This document shows, piece by piece, positions 55,130-64,000 of a DNA stretch of 64,000 nt. How positions within the stretch are numbered: position 1 is the first letter of the stretch; every line of letters begins with the position of its first letter. Source of the DNA: Pholiota molesta (lineage: Eukaryota; Basidiomycota; Agaricomycetes; Agaricales; Strophariaceae); NCBI GenBank assembly GCA_014925825.1, contig JACGCK010000017.1:62001-126000 (forward strand), read 5' to 3'. A model generated the notes under the pieces. It saw nothing but the letters and a program-made list of their open reading frames with translations, did not search any database and was not told the DNA's origin. Both the position numbers and the translations under genes were made by a program.

Positions 55130-55747
55130 GGTTGTCGAGAATGTTAATGGCGCTAAGTACCAAACGGTAGGTATCAACTTAGGATAACATGCGAATTGGC
55201 GATGGCGCTCACCAAAGGCGCACGCAGAGATGAAGTCGGGACTTGGAATATCGAGATTCGAGAACCTCAAGGCCACTCGTCAGGTCCTAGAAGACTAATT
55301 CGTAGAATCTGTAAGTAAGTAGAGTTTAGCCTTCGAACAGCAATTTAGAAGGTCAAAGGACAGTGGCAAGCTAGTGGCAAGCTGGTGGTTGAGCTAAGTA
55401 TGATGTTGAGTGGTCACTGGTGGGCTGGTGGCGCCGTGGGCGACAGCGACAAGGGTTGCACGTGATTTTATTATTTCGCGACGCCGAGATGCATTGCAAT
55501 GTTACAAAATGTTACACGAACAGCAATCGTACACCTTGCCTCCGTACATTATCACGACCGACAACGCTTGTGCCAACATCATCTCAACTTGAGTTTGATC
55601 CCCTAATCTGTTCATGAACGTCTGACGTGGCCACCGGTTCCGGAATACCTTCACTTGACCTTCGCCTGCCACGAGTAAATAGTGACTCTTCAGCACCTGG
55701 TACTCTTCAAGCTTCAAGCTTTGGGCTAGCTTCATTGGCTTTCTGAC
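55130..55747. other. Divergent promoter region
   Basis: Between the F-box gene (minus) and the GH47 gene piece (plus). No gene; short tandem word AAGCTAGTGGCAAGCTGGTGG near 55370. Confidence 0.4.
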
Positions 55748-56828
55748 ATGCTCAGATTCTCGAAATGTATGTCCTTGCCGTGAATTCAAGCAGCGGTGTT
55801 ACCACTGACACGAAACTGACACGCACCTCAACCAGCCAGACTCTTGGCCCTGATCTTGGCCACCATCATCTTGCTGACCTACGCGCACTGGGTGATTGTC
55901 GTTTGCTAAAGCTTTCCAAAGAAAAGGCGATCTTGAAAACTCATTCATGTCTTAGATTGGTTTCTTTAGTGTCCGGTATCGCAAAGACGAATGGAGTGAT
56001 CCCGAGGATTGGAGTGAAGACAGCCCAAGTTCAACGGCCCCACCAAAACCCACAAAACCTCTTCCCACCCATCCAGATACTGCAGACGACTGGAAAGAGC
56101 CGGAAACGAGTGCAACTCTCGAAGCAGACATCGTGAAGCGAGACGAAATCGTGGAAGCTTTCAAGGTACGTGCTTTCGTTCCATCGTCCTTGGTTATCGT
56201 CTAACTCAAAGCCAAGCACGCATGGTCAGCATACGGTGAGCCTCACGCGCTGCTTATGCGAATATGACAGCCCTCTGAATTTTATATAGAGCGGGACGCT
56301 ATGGGCAGCGACGAATATCATCCCATCGCGAAGAAAGGCTCCAATCTGAACCACGAAGGCGGGGTGGGCTTCACCGTCGTCGATGCCATCGACACGATGC
56401 AGATCATGGGCCTGACGGACGAGTACGAAAGAGCCAAAGACTGGATCGCCCAGAATCTGACATTCGAGCGGGACGGCAACTTCAATACCTTCGAGGTGCG
56501 TGCTCGTCTTCTACTTATGCTCTTGGAAACTTATAACAGTGTTATGCGATAGACCACCATCCGTGTCCTAGGCGGCCTCCTCTCAGCGTACCACTTCTCC
56601 GACAACGACCCCGTATTCCTAGAGAAAGCCGTAGACCTGGGCGACCGCCTCGTGACCGCGTTCGACACCCCGTCGGGGCTTCCGCTCTCGGACGTCAACC
56701 TCAAGCACCGCAAAGGCGTGAAAGGTGTGGCGCCCACGAGCACGGCCGAGGCGTCGACGCTGCAGCTCGAGTTCCGCTATTTGAGTGTGCTGACGGGGAA
56801 CGAGACGTATTGGAGGAAGGCGGAACAT
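55748..56828 (+). pseudogene. GH47 alpha-1,2-mannosidase gene, 3' half missing
   Basis: Exons 55748-55766, 55836-55891, 55956-56165, 56217-56235, 56290-56495 and 56553-56828 join in frame to about 262 residues: a short cytosolic start, a signal anchor (LLALILATIILLTYAHW), a proline-rich stem, then the GH47 start: AFKHAWSAYERDAMGSDEYH, GGVGFTVVDAIDTMQIMGL, TTIRVLGGLLSAYHFSDND, and LEFRYLSVLTGNETYWRKAE. GH47 enzymes trim mannose from N-glycans in the ER and Golgi and need about 450-500 residues. After the donor at 56829 no further GH47 exon appears; the next sequence is unrelated and repeat-rich. The gene thus ends in mid-domain and can hardly make an active enzyme. The exons themselves carry no stops, so the break seems recent. 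Confidence 0.8.
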
Positions 56829-57690
56829 GTGAGTTTCGATTCATGTTTGGGTTGTGGAGATGGAGAGGCTGATTCTTGAGCTGGGTGTTGTGTGTGTGGC
56901 AAGTGCAGCGCTATCAAAAGGGGCCGAGGGCATGATTTTTATGTGCTGATGACATCTTTTTAGCTGTGAATCCAGAGGGAAAATGGTGGTTTTGGGTGGT
57001 GAAATTGCCTAAACGGGGGTACAATTTTTGAAATGAGCCTAGGTCACAACGTCCTTTCGGGTTCTGGTATCATGCGCGCAGAGGTTAGCCCTCCCCGAAG
57101 GGCAAGCTATCCGCACTGCATCTATCTACCTATGTACTCGTATGTACCCTGTAATTCCAATTAGTAGGCTGCAATGAAATTCAAGTGAACCCTTACTTTG
57201 CAGCAAGGTTTTGCGACGGAACGAGTTTGCACGCTTCGTACGAGCAAGTGATGGTAAGCCGCGAACATGCGCAATAGCTTCAAAAATCCTATTAGACTCA
57301 TTTTCGACGATTTCAATAGAATACTCACTGGGCGTGCAATGACTTGCACGGAAAATGTAGGAAATCAGGATACACGGCTATTTTTTATCTGTGAGGCCAA
57401 TAGTCAGACAGACGCTTTTGCAATTATTTCAGGATGAATCATTTACTGCGGAATCCGGATATTATTCGTACGAAACACGGATGAAATGACATGTCCTGAA
57501 AATTACATGGTAAGCAAAAGTTCTCAAATCAGATGAGAAACGCTCACTTATAGTCTAACTTCTACACTTGCACACTTTCCGAGACCACCTGTATCGTGAA
57601 AAGTCAAAATCAAACGGAAATAGTGATTGAGACCACTTCACTTACACGCAGACCATAACATTGCTTGAGGGCAATCTCGCGGGAAATCTA
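56829..57690. other. Region beyond the GH47 break, no genes
   Basis: AT-rich, no coding frames recognised. 57080-57100 has a short hairpin (CCCTCCCCGAAGGG). Confidence 0.45.
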
Positions 57691-58670
57691 ATGCACCGAA
57701 ACGACTGAATAGCCTCGTTCGCGGGAAATCCAAAAATTGAATTAGAATACTAGCTACTTACACCAAGACTGAATAACCTCGTTCGCGGGAAATCCAAAAA
57801 TCGAATCAGAATACTACCCACCCAATTAGTACCACAACAACATAATGCATTTGGAATCAATCACGTACCATAGTCATTCCAAACTTTCAAAATTAATGTC
57901 GAGGTGGCGGCTTGATAATATCTTGTATCAATGGCCACGGGAACTGTGCGAATTGATAAGATCCTGTGTCGCTGGCCGCGGGAACTCGGAAAATCAATTT
58001 TCAAATTGGGACTGTTCTAAGCACCAAATGAGTACCAGGTGGAAATATAAGAAGAGATGACTTTCCATATCATATTGGAGTGCTCACGGGATACCCAAAA
58101 AACAATTTTGAACTTTGAAGCACGGTCAAAGTAAGTATGCGGCGTAAACATAGACCTCGCGCAAATTGATAAGATCTTGTGTCGATGGCCGCGGGAACTC
58201 GGAAAATCAAGTTTAAAAATTGGGGACATTCAGAACTTGTTGATAAGATTGTCTTCGATGCTGAATCGCCATGAGTGATGTGTATACGATGAAGAGAGTC
58301 AGTACTCACCAACGATTCCCCCACAGCAGTGCCGTTACTCTCATCCTCTACCCCCTCGCAAGTCGAGCCGTTGTCGTCCAAGCCACGCCGTCCGTCGTCC
58401 ATCCCATATCCTTCTGCGTGTTGTTGTTATCATTGTCCGCGTTGTGACCACGGGAACTCGGAAAATTGATTTTAAAGTTGTAGACTGATCCAAGTGCGAA
58501 GTCAGTACCAGGCGCAAACATGAAAAGAGGTAATGACTTGCAGTATCATGTTAGAGTGCTCCGAGTCCTCGCGGGACATCCAAAAATTGAATTCAAACCC
58601 TAAAGTGTGGTCAAGTGCCTATGATGAGACAATATCAGTTGCGGGAGGGCAAAATATCAAATTTGAACAA
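57675..58670 (+). repeat. Array of GCGGGAA-type short repeats
   Basis: The word GCGGGAA(A/C)TC followed by two bases, AAAAAT and a T/A-rich tail recurs at about 57679, 57721, 57785, 57978, 58190, 58448, with looser forms at 58086, 58583 and 58645. Two neighbouring units at 57702 and 57767 are almost identical (GACTGAATAACCTCGTTCGCGGGAAATCC, offset 65). Between them longer shared words appear (GATAAGATC..GTGTCG.TGGCCGCGGGAACTCGGAAAATCAA at 57955 and 58167). No reading frame is kept. Confidence 0.7.
58236..58405 (+). repeat. Diverged third copy of the right-edge repeat
   Basis: ATTGTCTTCGATGCTGAATCGCCATGAGTGATG..ATACGATGAAG..CTCTACCCCCTCGC.AG matches 62588-62735 and 63690-63830. It shows the same intron-like borders and the same end, LYPLA.RAVVV.ATP in one frame, so it is a gene remnant rather than random sequence. 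Confidence 0.65.
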
Positions 58671-59690
58671 TAAAAAAGATGAGAGCGTCATGTAAGCATA
58701 GTTAGAGACAGCTTACATCGAAACAGAGAGCCGTAGAAGCAAAGTGAATGCGTGTTTGATATGTGGGCGGTGTGTTGGCGACGGGCGCTTAAATGACAGC
58801 TAGATTCAATAACCTCAATTAATGTGTGTTACTTGAATGACAAGAAAGGGAATAGAGTACTCACATTGGCAACCATTAGGCCATAGCAGACAACTCCATC
58901 ATGATCGAGATAGGGCGCTGGACGGGGAATGGGCTACAAGAATAGCATTACGACGAGGTAAAATGGGATGAATTCCTTCCAAAAGATTCCAGTCTTTATA
59001 CTCGCAGAACGCCAAGCCGGACCAATCCTTCCATGTCCCTATCACCGCTTCTCTAATCATAAAATTTTGGAATGCAGGGCAAATCTACAGGCATTACTAT
59101 TACAATCCCTAGACCCGGACTACTGCTACCCGACCCCTGCAAAATCATTGCTCACGGATAAATCTCCCCGTGTACCAATGTACTCCTTCCCTATCCAAAA
59201 CTTTGACTCCTTTCTTCGATATTTTCTCTTTTTCTTTACAGATATCAGATTAAATTTTCATCTGCAATAACATATTCCCATATACCACTCAAATGTAACT
59301 TTTGGCGGCTTCAATATCTCTTCCATAATTTAGTATCCGAAGCTTTATCCCTATTTTTACCATGCAACTTTCCGCTTTCTTCTACCCTGGTTGTCTTCAA
59401 TTCCATCCGATGCAGATATCTCCGAGTCCAATCAGGCCAACAACTGTGTGCGGTATTATGGATACGACAAGAAGTATACTAGATCATCGCCTTCATCCCC
59501 AAATCACTGCCGCAAATCCAAAATAGCCGCTTCTTTCTGATAACGTCTTCGGAAGCATTGCAAAATATACCATCTAGCAAATATATCCACACTGCTGGTT
59601 GCCCGGCAAGCTATTTCCTGTGTATACACCAATTAAATGTTTGCTAGAGCATCACACTGTCTGAACCTTTGACATAAGAGTGGAATCTAG
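58671..59690. other. AT-rich region without genes
   Basis: No coding frame with support. One 100-codon frame (58968-59270) ends in phenylalanine-rich low-complexity sequence and is taken as chance. Confidence 0.4.
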
Positions 59691-59694
59691 TAAA

Positions 59695-59945
59695 TGGGCG
59701 CGGAAATTCCAAGCAGGGTTGAAGCGTTGCGAGCGGGAATCGCATCAAATTTTAAGCTATGTACGGCGAACGTAATTCTGGGCAAACACGGAAGCATTGC
59801 GAGCGGCAATGTCATTATAGCTTAACCTACGTACGGGATTCCCGCATAAAACATCTCGCATTCCAGATAGAAGATATGGCAAGTGCACTGACATTAAAAT
59901 ATTGAGTGTACGTGCGAGGTTGAAGCGTTGCGAGCGGCTTAACCT
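59695..59945 (+). repeat. Short-repeat cluster GAAGC(G/A)TTGCGAGCGG
   Basis: Three occurrences: 59719, 59789 (GGAAGCATTGCGAGCGGC) and 59921 (GGTTGAAGCGTTGCGAGCGGC). Between them AGCTTAACCTACGTACGGGATTCCCGC and ATTTTAAGCTATGTACGGCGAACG are related. Spacing 70 and 132. Confidence 0.6.
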
Positions 59946-61588
59946 GACATCATTGGCGTCCGATTTGCGTGCTCCGTCATTGTTCCGGAGTAGAAGTATT
60001 ATTTCTGCTCAATAATCAACGTATACTAATGGTATTCTCAGATACAAAATTTGAATTACAGAATATTCAACCGTTCTGAGTAGTTAAAATGATTAACCAA
60101 ATGGTCTAGGCTGCCACAAAGCTCTGCAATGTAATAGGCGCTCGTGCAGTGCTACATAAAAGCACTTTCCGCGTGTTTCCGCCATTTGTCTGTTATTAAA
60201 ACTTCGGGGAGCCCTGGGAGATCGAATATACAATAGTACGATGTAGTATTGATAGTTGAACAAGTTTATGTTCTGGAAATCATGAAGTTGAACGAAGAGT
60301 TTGGCAACTTTGCAATACCAAATGGGCGGCATTCTTGTTTGATTAGAATTTAACCGTCGTTTCCAATTATTTTCTTCCTTATAAATTGAAGTAGAGATAA
60401 GAGGTGGAAATATCTCTGAAGACACCGTTGGCGGCTTGTCGCTGCGAGCGAACAAGGCTAAGCGCTGTGCTTCCCGTGCCACCGTTTTAGGCGCCGGCGC
60501 TGAATATGCCGCAATACACATGCACGCAACATTGTGCGCATTTGTATTACACATAAAAAGGCGGCCGTCAGCCATGTTTAGTTATCCCTAATCTCTAATG
60601 GAACGCGGTTTCAATTCGGATTGAACATAAAGACAAGCGTTTGGAAATTCATCACTCTTGTAACAACGCGCTCCTCCCCTCCCAATTCGTGATTTGAAAC
60701 GCAGGAAGCGTATCGATTATATATCAGGGTTGCTCATTACATACATGCGCTTAGTACTAGCATGTTTTTTATAGTGGTGCGACCGCGATGCGGCGGGATG
60801 CACAAGACGACGGCGAGTCATCAAGATTCAATCAATCAAATCTCAGAGCTTGTGCTCTCTTGCAAACTCAATTGGAAGCCTCAGAAATGAGGTAATACAT
60901 AGCCCCAATGGTCTTCTATTAGACACCAGAAATTTGGAGCGGCCAGACGGGGGCAACCAAGGATAGCCGTACCGAGCAGGACCCTCTCCTCCCACCCCGT
61001 TTCGCGTTTCTAGGCCATTGCGCATCGCACGGGGACCTAAAAAAAACGGCGTACAACGCCGTTATTAGTGCCATCAAGGGTCCCCTCGGCTGCGTTGCCA
61101 GCGAAGATGGCGCGCTTGAACTTTCCGCCTGCGAGTAGATGCATTTCTGAATGCTTGGGCTCGGAGCATTGCATGGATTGAGCAGTCTAGTGCCATTTCC
61201 CTATAGTTTTACGACATAGGAGTATGGTCTACCGGGTCAGGGACTGCTGGGTGTGTGGGTAGCGATGAGACTTGGCCGCTGCACAGATGAGGTTCACAAT
61301 TTTGAAAATGTATTAGAAACATGAACTCCATGCTTTACGCTCAATAACGAATAGAAACACAACGATTTGGTCGCTTTTCTGTATTCTAGTCATAATAAAT
61401 TGGCTACAGGCTTTCTTATTGATAACTAGTATGGTCCACAAGAGACAGGCAAGGGTGAGGAACGGACACGGACGAAGAAACGGAGGAGGAGGATACACGG
61501 ATCGAGATTCGCTTAGCGTACGCGGACGGACGAAGTATTCCCGAAACCACCATTTTCATTCTATGTACGTACACGTCTACCAAAGCCA
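59946..61588. other. Region without recognised genes
   Basis: A 160-codon minus-strand open frame (60575-60093) has no motif and AT-driven composition, and is not called. Nothing else seen. Confidence 0.4.
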
Positions 61589-61596
61589 TATATAAG
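61589..61596 (+). promoter_or_regulatory. TATA box with CT-rich initiator
   Basis: TATATAAG followed by CTCTCATTCCCTCATCCCGC and further CT-rich sequence to about 61680, a typical strong core promoter. The exon-like pieces from 61745 on follow it. Confidence 0.5.
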
Positions 61597-61744
61597 ACTA
61601 CGATAGTTCCTCTCATTCCCTCATCCCGCTTTCCTCTCCTCTGCTCTCCTCTCCTGGTCTTCTCCCTTCTCATTCTATCTCGCCGAGCTCGACAATTCTG
61701 CTGAATCTGGTCAGCATTGTCCTCCTCCGCACGCCCACTCGTCG

Positions 61745-62900
61745 ATGGCGATGTGGTGCGCCTGTCCTATAAGTGAGCCATCGTCAGTCTTAAGTAATAA
61801 ACCTGAACGCTAACGCGTCGCACCTTGCGTCGGCCACAGCAGCCGGTCATAGCCATCTGCGCACGCCGTCACATTCCATACCGCGTACAAACACTGGGCA
61901 GCCTCGGGCAACAGACATCTACTCACGAGACGAGGTGAGCGCGTGTCCTTCAGCGTCGAATACGCACCGCACTAACGCAATCTGCCCTCCGCAGATAGCC
62001 CTTTGCTCATCTGGGATGCGTACTACATAAGTGGGTTGCTGTTCGTGTCTGCAGCCGTGATATTACTTACCGCTACCCACAGCGCCTGAACATTTCGTCC
62101 CCGCCAATGATGCACGATACAACGGCACCGTGTCCTTGCGCGACTAGGTCAACGAGCTTCGGCGCTGTATGGAAGCCAGGGTAAGTAACGGCCATTAACG
62201 TTCTAACGACCGTGCTCACCGATATCGCGCGGCAGCAAGCAATGCCGTCCTCGCCTTCACCCCATCGGTCGTTTCGCTCGTGATCGTCATCCTCGTTGGT
62301 AAGTGGTACAGACGGCCGACTCTTCAGACACTGCGCTGTTCGCATCGTCAGGACGAACGAAGCGCCACACGCTCGAATCGAATCGGATTGAATCGGCGCT
62401 GCGCTCGCTGATGCCGCGCGCTGCGCAGCTGCGCCCCGTCCTTCCGCCCCTGGTAGGTTGCCCATCTCCTTCGAAGGCCTTGCGTTGCTGACCCGTGTTT
62501 CCGTGTCTCCGCGCTGCCGTGCATCGTAGTGGCTTGTTCCAACTCCTAGAGACCCCGCGACTCGGTGCTGAACGAACGGCGGCACGATCGTCTTCGAGGC
62601 TGAATCGCCGTGAGTGATGCGTATACGATGAAGCGGTTCAGTACTCACTGTTGTTTTCCGACAGCTGCGCCGGTGCTCTCGTCCTCTACCCCCTCGCGAG
62701 ACGGGCAGTTGTCGTCCACGCCACCCCGTGAGCCGTCCATCGGAGCGTCGTCGTCTCGTCGCTGACTATGCTCTGGTTTCCGTGTATCGTGCGCTCGTCG
62801 CTGCGTTGCCTAGCCCGCTGCTGTGAGCGTGATGCTGAGAGGTAGGTCAGATGAGATGAGATCCACATCTCGGAGCTGCGCGCTGTCCCTGCTGCTTGGA
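61745..62900 (+). pseudogene. Exon-like pieces of a putative membrane protein gene
   Basis: Several pieces look like exons between short introns. 61855-61950 reads AHAVTFHTAYKHWAASGNRH in one frame; 61997-62089 reads SPLLIWDAYYISGLLFVSAA followed by a hydrophobic end; 62238-62298 reads NAVLAFTPSVVSLVIVILV, a membrane span, then a donor GTAAGT and, after an acceptor at 62352, GRTKRHTLESNRIESALRSL. 62625-62680 looks like an intron (GTGAGTGATGCG..TTCCGACAG). The pieces do not all join in one frame, and an in-frame stop precedes the first. The first pieces recall the C-terminal half of DUF6533-type proteins. Taken as a decayed or mis-modelled membrane-protein gene. Confidence 0.3.
62268..62900 (+). 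repeat. Right-edge direct repeat, unit 1
   Basis: Begins GTCGTTTCGCTCGTGATCGTCATCCTCGTTGG and runs to GCGCGCTGTCCCTGCTGCTTGGAT. It recurs at 63381 to the window end, offset about 1113, with high identity. Contains GAATCGAATCG-type short words near 62380. Confidence 0.85.
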
Positions 62901-63380
62901 TTCGGCGCGCTGTATCGCGCATGGACCACGATATCGGCTTATCCGTGCGATCCAGATGCCTGACGCTTGCCCGATGTGCGCCGATGTCGTCCAGATCGAT
63001 CTCCTGCTCGCGCTCGACGGGCCATCGAGTTCCGTTCGTCGTATTATGCCGCTCTGGAAATGTTGCCGGTAAGTTCAGCACGGCACTAGCGAGGTGTTTG
63101 TATCGTACGGCGTATGGTGGGGTGCGGACGTCTACCTTGGCGATGAACTGGGACTAGAAAACGCGGCAATGCCGGCGTCGACGTCGGGCTGAAATATGGG
63201 CTGGGCCGCCGACGTGCTCTGATCTCGCTGGATACGCCGAAGGTTTACCGACGTCGTCGACAGCGCATGGGATTTCCTCTCGATGTCCTCGCAGTGCCCG
63301 AGGCACGGCATATGCGTCCGAATTGCTGTTTTCGCGTCGAAGAGACGGGATGATGGAAAGGTCTGCTGCGCAAGGTATAG
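62901..63380. other. Sequence between the two right-edge repeats
   Basis: No gene recognised; the end of the first repeat passes into CGATGTCGTCCAGATCGATC-type CG-rich sequence. Confidence 0.4.
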
Positions 63381-64000
63381 GTCGTTTCGCTCGTGATCGT
63401 CATCCTCGTTGGTAAGTGGTACAGACGGCCGACTCTTCAGACACTGCGCTGTTCGCATCGTCAGGACGAACGAAGCGCCACACGCTGGAATCGAATCGAA
63501 TCGAATGGGCGCTGCACTCGCTGATGCCCCGCGCTGCGCTGCTGCGCGCCGTCCTTCCGCCCGTGGTAGGCTGCCCATCTCCCTCGAAGGCCTTGCGTTG
63601 CTGACCCGCGTTTCCGTGTCTCCGCGCTGCCGTGCGTCGCAGTGGCTTGCCCCGCGGCTCGGTACTGAACGAACGGCGGCGCGAGCGTCTTCGAGGCTGA
63701 ATTGCCGTGAGTGATGCGTATACGATGAAGCGGTTCAGTACTCACTGTTGTTTTCCGACAGCTGCGCCGGTGCTCTCGTCCTCTACCCCCTCGCGAGACG
63801 GGCAGTTGTCGTCCACGCCACCCCGTGAGCCGTCCATCGGAGCGTCGTCGTCTCGTCGCTGACTATGCTCTGGTTTCCGTGTATCGTGCGCTCGTCGCTG
63901 CATTTCCTAGCCCGCTGCTGTGAGCGTGACGACGAGAGCAGGGGTGTCGAGATTGAGATCCACGCACCTTGGAGCTGCGCGCTGTCCATGCTGCTTGGAT
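63381..64000 (+). repeat. Right-edge direct repeat, unit 2 (cut by window end)
   Basis: Second copy of the 62268 unit. It starts inside the membrane-span exon, so it is 5'-truncated compared with the gene-like sequence at 62238. About 17 bases present in unit 1 at 62543-62559 are missing here. The match is still running at base 64000, so the repeat continues to the right. Confidence 0.85.

Noticed and set aside
57080..57120. GCCCTCCCCGAAGGGC hairpin as a second Helitron end
   Set aside because: No CTRR followed by T at the right distance and no TC start found upstream.
60093..60575. 160-codon minus-strand open frame
   Set aside because: No recognisable domain, no neighbouring exons, composition follows the AT-rich background.
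1..64000. tRNA, rRNA and CRISPR features
   Set aside because: No cloverleaf with A and B boxes at proper spacing, no rRNA-like sequence and no regular spacer array seen; the window is eukaryotic.

Overview
The window looks like nuclear DNA of an agaricomycete (mushroom or polypore type basidiomycete). Genes are cut by many short introns (mostly 47-75 bases, GT..AG), promoters have TATA plus CT-rich starts, and the gene set is typical of that group: DUF6533-type membrane proteins, a MYND protein, large families of divergent F-box proteins, an esterase-like phytase-domain protein and ICMT-type methyltransferases. No tRNA, rRNA or CRISPR was seen. All spliced models below were built by eye from reading frames and splice sites, so single exon borders may be off.

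Layout. 1-10,500 is ordinary gene-dense DNA: a cut-off gene at the left edge, a DUF6533-type membrane protein, a MYND protein (minus), a probable augmin HAUS6-like subunit and an esterase-like protein. 10,590-16,900 holds a tandem duplication: two ICMT genes (minus) in ~2.16 kb units, the first unit ending in a scrap of the ABC-F ATPase gene that is complete after the second. 17,500-24,000 has a small membrane protein, a repeat-bearing gene desert and an SLC35F-type transporter.

24,080-53,250 is the accessory heart of the window. It is an array of one F-box family: two intact-looking copies on the minus strand, one intact and one frameshifted copy on the plus strand, one chimera and at least five scraps. 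An 11.0 kb non-LTR retrotransposon (25,143-36,143, minus strand, 39-base poly(A), 13-base target duplication) sits about 100 bases upstream of the intact plus-strand copy. It carries a gag-like ORF1, an endonuclease/reverse transcriptase ORF2, a perfect hairpin whose loop holds the ORF2 stop codon and, in its long 5' region, a spliced protein gene on the opposite strand with its own TATA box. Between the F-box copies lie an 866-base non-autonomous Helitron, a frameshifted coiled-coil gene, a 5'-truncated duplicate of that gene joined to F-box tail sequence, and a gene with one in-frame stop.

53,500-57,000 holds a second type of F-box protein and the 5' part of a GH47 alpha-mannosidase gene that breaks off in mid-domain. 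From 57,000 to the right edge the DNA is repeat-rich and largely gene-free: an array of GCGGGAA-type short repeats, a second short-repeat cluster, and direct repeats of about 620 bases that contain exon-like pieces of a putative membrane-protein gene.

The left part is conserved housekeeping sequence. The rest records repeated duplication, inversion, fusion and transposon insertion acting on one F-box family.
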